Source: Rhynchopus sp. YZ270_cl-10 | Lineage: Eukaryota; Euglenozoa; Diplonemea; Diplonemida; Diplonemidae | Length of the DNA: 64,000 nucleotides | Direction of reading: 5' to 3' | Assembly (NCBI GenBank): GCA_964035575.1 | Contig: OZ037869.1 | Location: 1,240,001-1,304,000 of the forward strand | Shown here: positions 63,524-64,000 of the stretch, piece after piece | Position numbering within the stretch: the stretch's first letter is position 1 | Layout: each line of letters starts with the position of its first letter | Notes under the pieces: model-generated | Database searches by the model: none | Told to the model about the DNA's origin: nothing | What the model saw: only the letters and a program-made list of their open reading frames with translations | Translations under genes and position numbers: made by a program

Positions 63524-64000
63524 TTTGGTCTAAAAAAAATCATCAGTTCATTATAAAAAATGGTCGGGTGGAAGATTTCAGAAATTTCCCTTCAATTTCA
63601 CAACAAGGCGCAGGCGAATCACACTTCCCGTTCCAAAAAAAGAAGAAAAAAAAGAGTAAATTCCAGGAACGAACAAAAAAAGAAACCAAAGAAAGTACAG
63701 TAACTCTAGTTACCCCCAGATCTCCCCCAAAAAAAAAAGTTTTTCTCGCAATGAAAATGTTTGGTGAAATAGCCCCAACCCCATTTCATAACGTTATGCC
63801 CTAAAGTGGCACGCATGGGAGACTTGGGCTCATATTACCAACATTTCTCTTTAATATTTGGTGTACCAGAGAACATTCTACTTACTCCCGTTCTCGTATG
63901 TTAAGGCCGATGCTTCAAGTTTGAGGCCCTGCCCCAACCCCCGAGGGGTTTTTGTGTCGATTTCAATCCTTTTTTATTCCTTCACTTTTGCGAGATTCAG

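Larger units (their letters stand above)
59334..64000. other. Gene-free spacer to the window end
   Basis: About 4.7 kb without a supported gene; homopolymer-rich. It contains SLR-A, B, C and D copies, a CA microsatellite (60233-60257) and two hairpin elements. Confidence 0.55.

Overview
The window is nuclear DNA of a single-celled eukaryote. Genes carry spliceosomal introns with a strong GTATGY-type 5' splice site, TAA, TAG and TGA are all used as stops, and eukaryote-specific products are present (ribosomal protein eL20, an RRM protein, an Sfi1-like coiled-coil protein, a hAT transposase). The clade cannot be fixed from this sequence. Short introns, A-rich leaders and a centrin-type scaffold fit a flagellated protist, but that is inference. 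Coding sequence is GC-rich; the spaces between genes are AT-rich and full of homopolymer runs.

Layout: 1-6853 spacer; 6854-9080 two-PDZ protein with a Lys/Gly-rich tail (5 exons); 10691-11607 tandem cluster of small-RNA-like modules; 11737-16675 1508-residue coiled-coil protein (6 exons); 17442-18110 and 20721-21389 two close paralogs of an unrecognised 222-residue protein with a duplicated promoter; 21411-22610 a 1200-bp palindromic element; 22627-29830 spacer with a 701-bp MITE and a nested foldback element; 29831-30586 secreted protein; 32670-34888 three-RRM protein; 35269-35823 and 36356-36910 twin eL20 genes; 37504-38637 secreted HHH-like/P-domain-like protein; 39862-40536 unknown protein; 44108-47479 hAT transposon; 49254-50521 a MITE with 5-bp target duplication; 51102-54164 a 406-bp satellite; 55156-55892 microsatellites; 56673-57128 small unknown protein; 58027-59333 ubiquitin-like/ankyrin protein; 59334-64000 spacer. 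Every gene I can support lies on the plus strand.

The most unusual feature is a set of at least six families of 35-80 nt stem-loop repeats (called SLR-A to SLR-F here), nearly all on the plus strand like the genes. I located 58 copies. They share one architecture: an outer stem of about 4-5 bp, an internal loop, an inner stem of about 3-6 bp, an apical loop and a pyrimidine- or A-rich 3' tail. Families A, B and F have different stems but the same apical loop, ACGAGAG. Copies also lie in introns, and one pair overlaps the last exon of the PDZ gene. Two DNA transposons have landed inside copies, so the repeats are older than those insertions. Whether they are RNA processing signals, terminators or tiny mobile elements cannot be settled from one window.

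Mobile DNA is mostly non-autonomous: hAT-like and foldback elements with clear terminal inverted repeats and 5-, 6- or 8-bp target duplications, several sharing an internal core despite unrelated ends. The genes form no visible operon; housekeeping translation genes, secreted proteins and cytoskeletal or nuclear proteins sit as separate units, with two recent local duplications.
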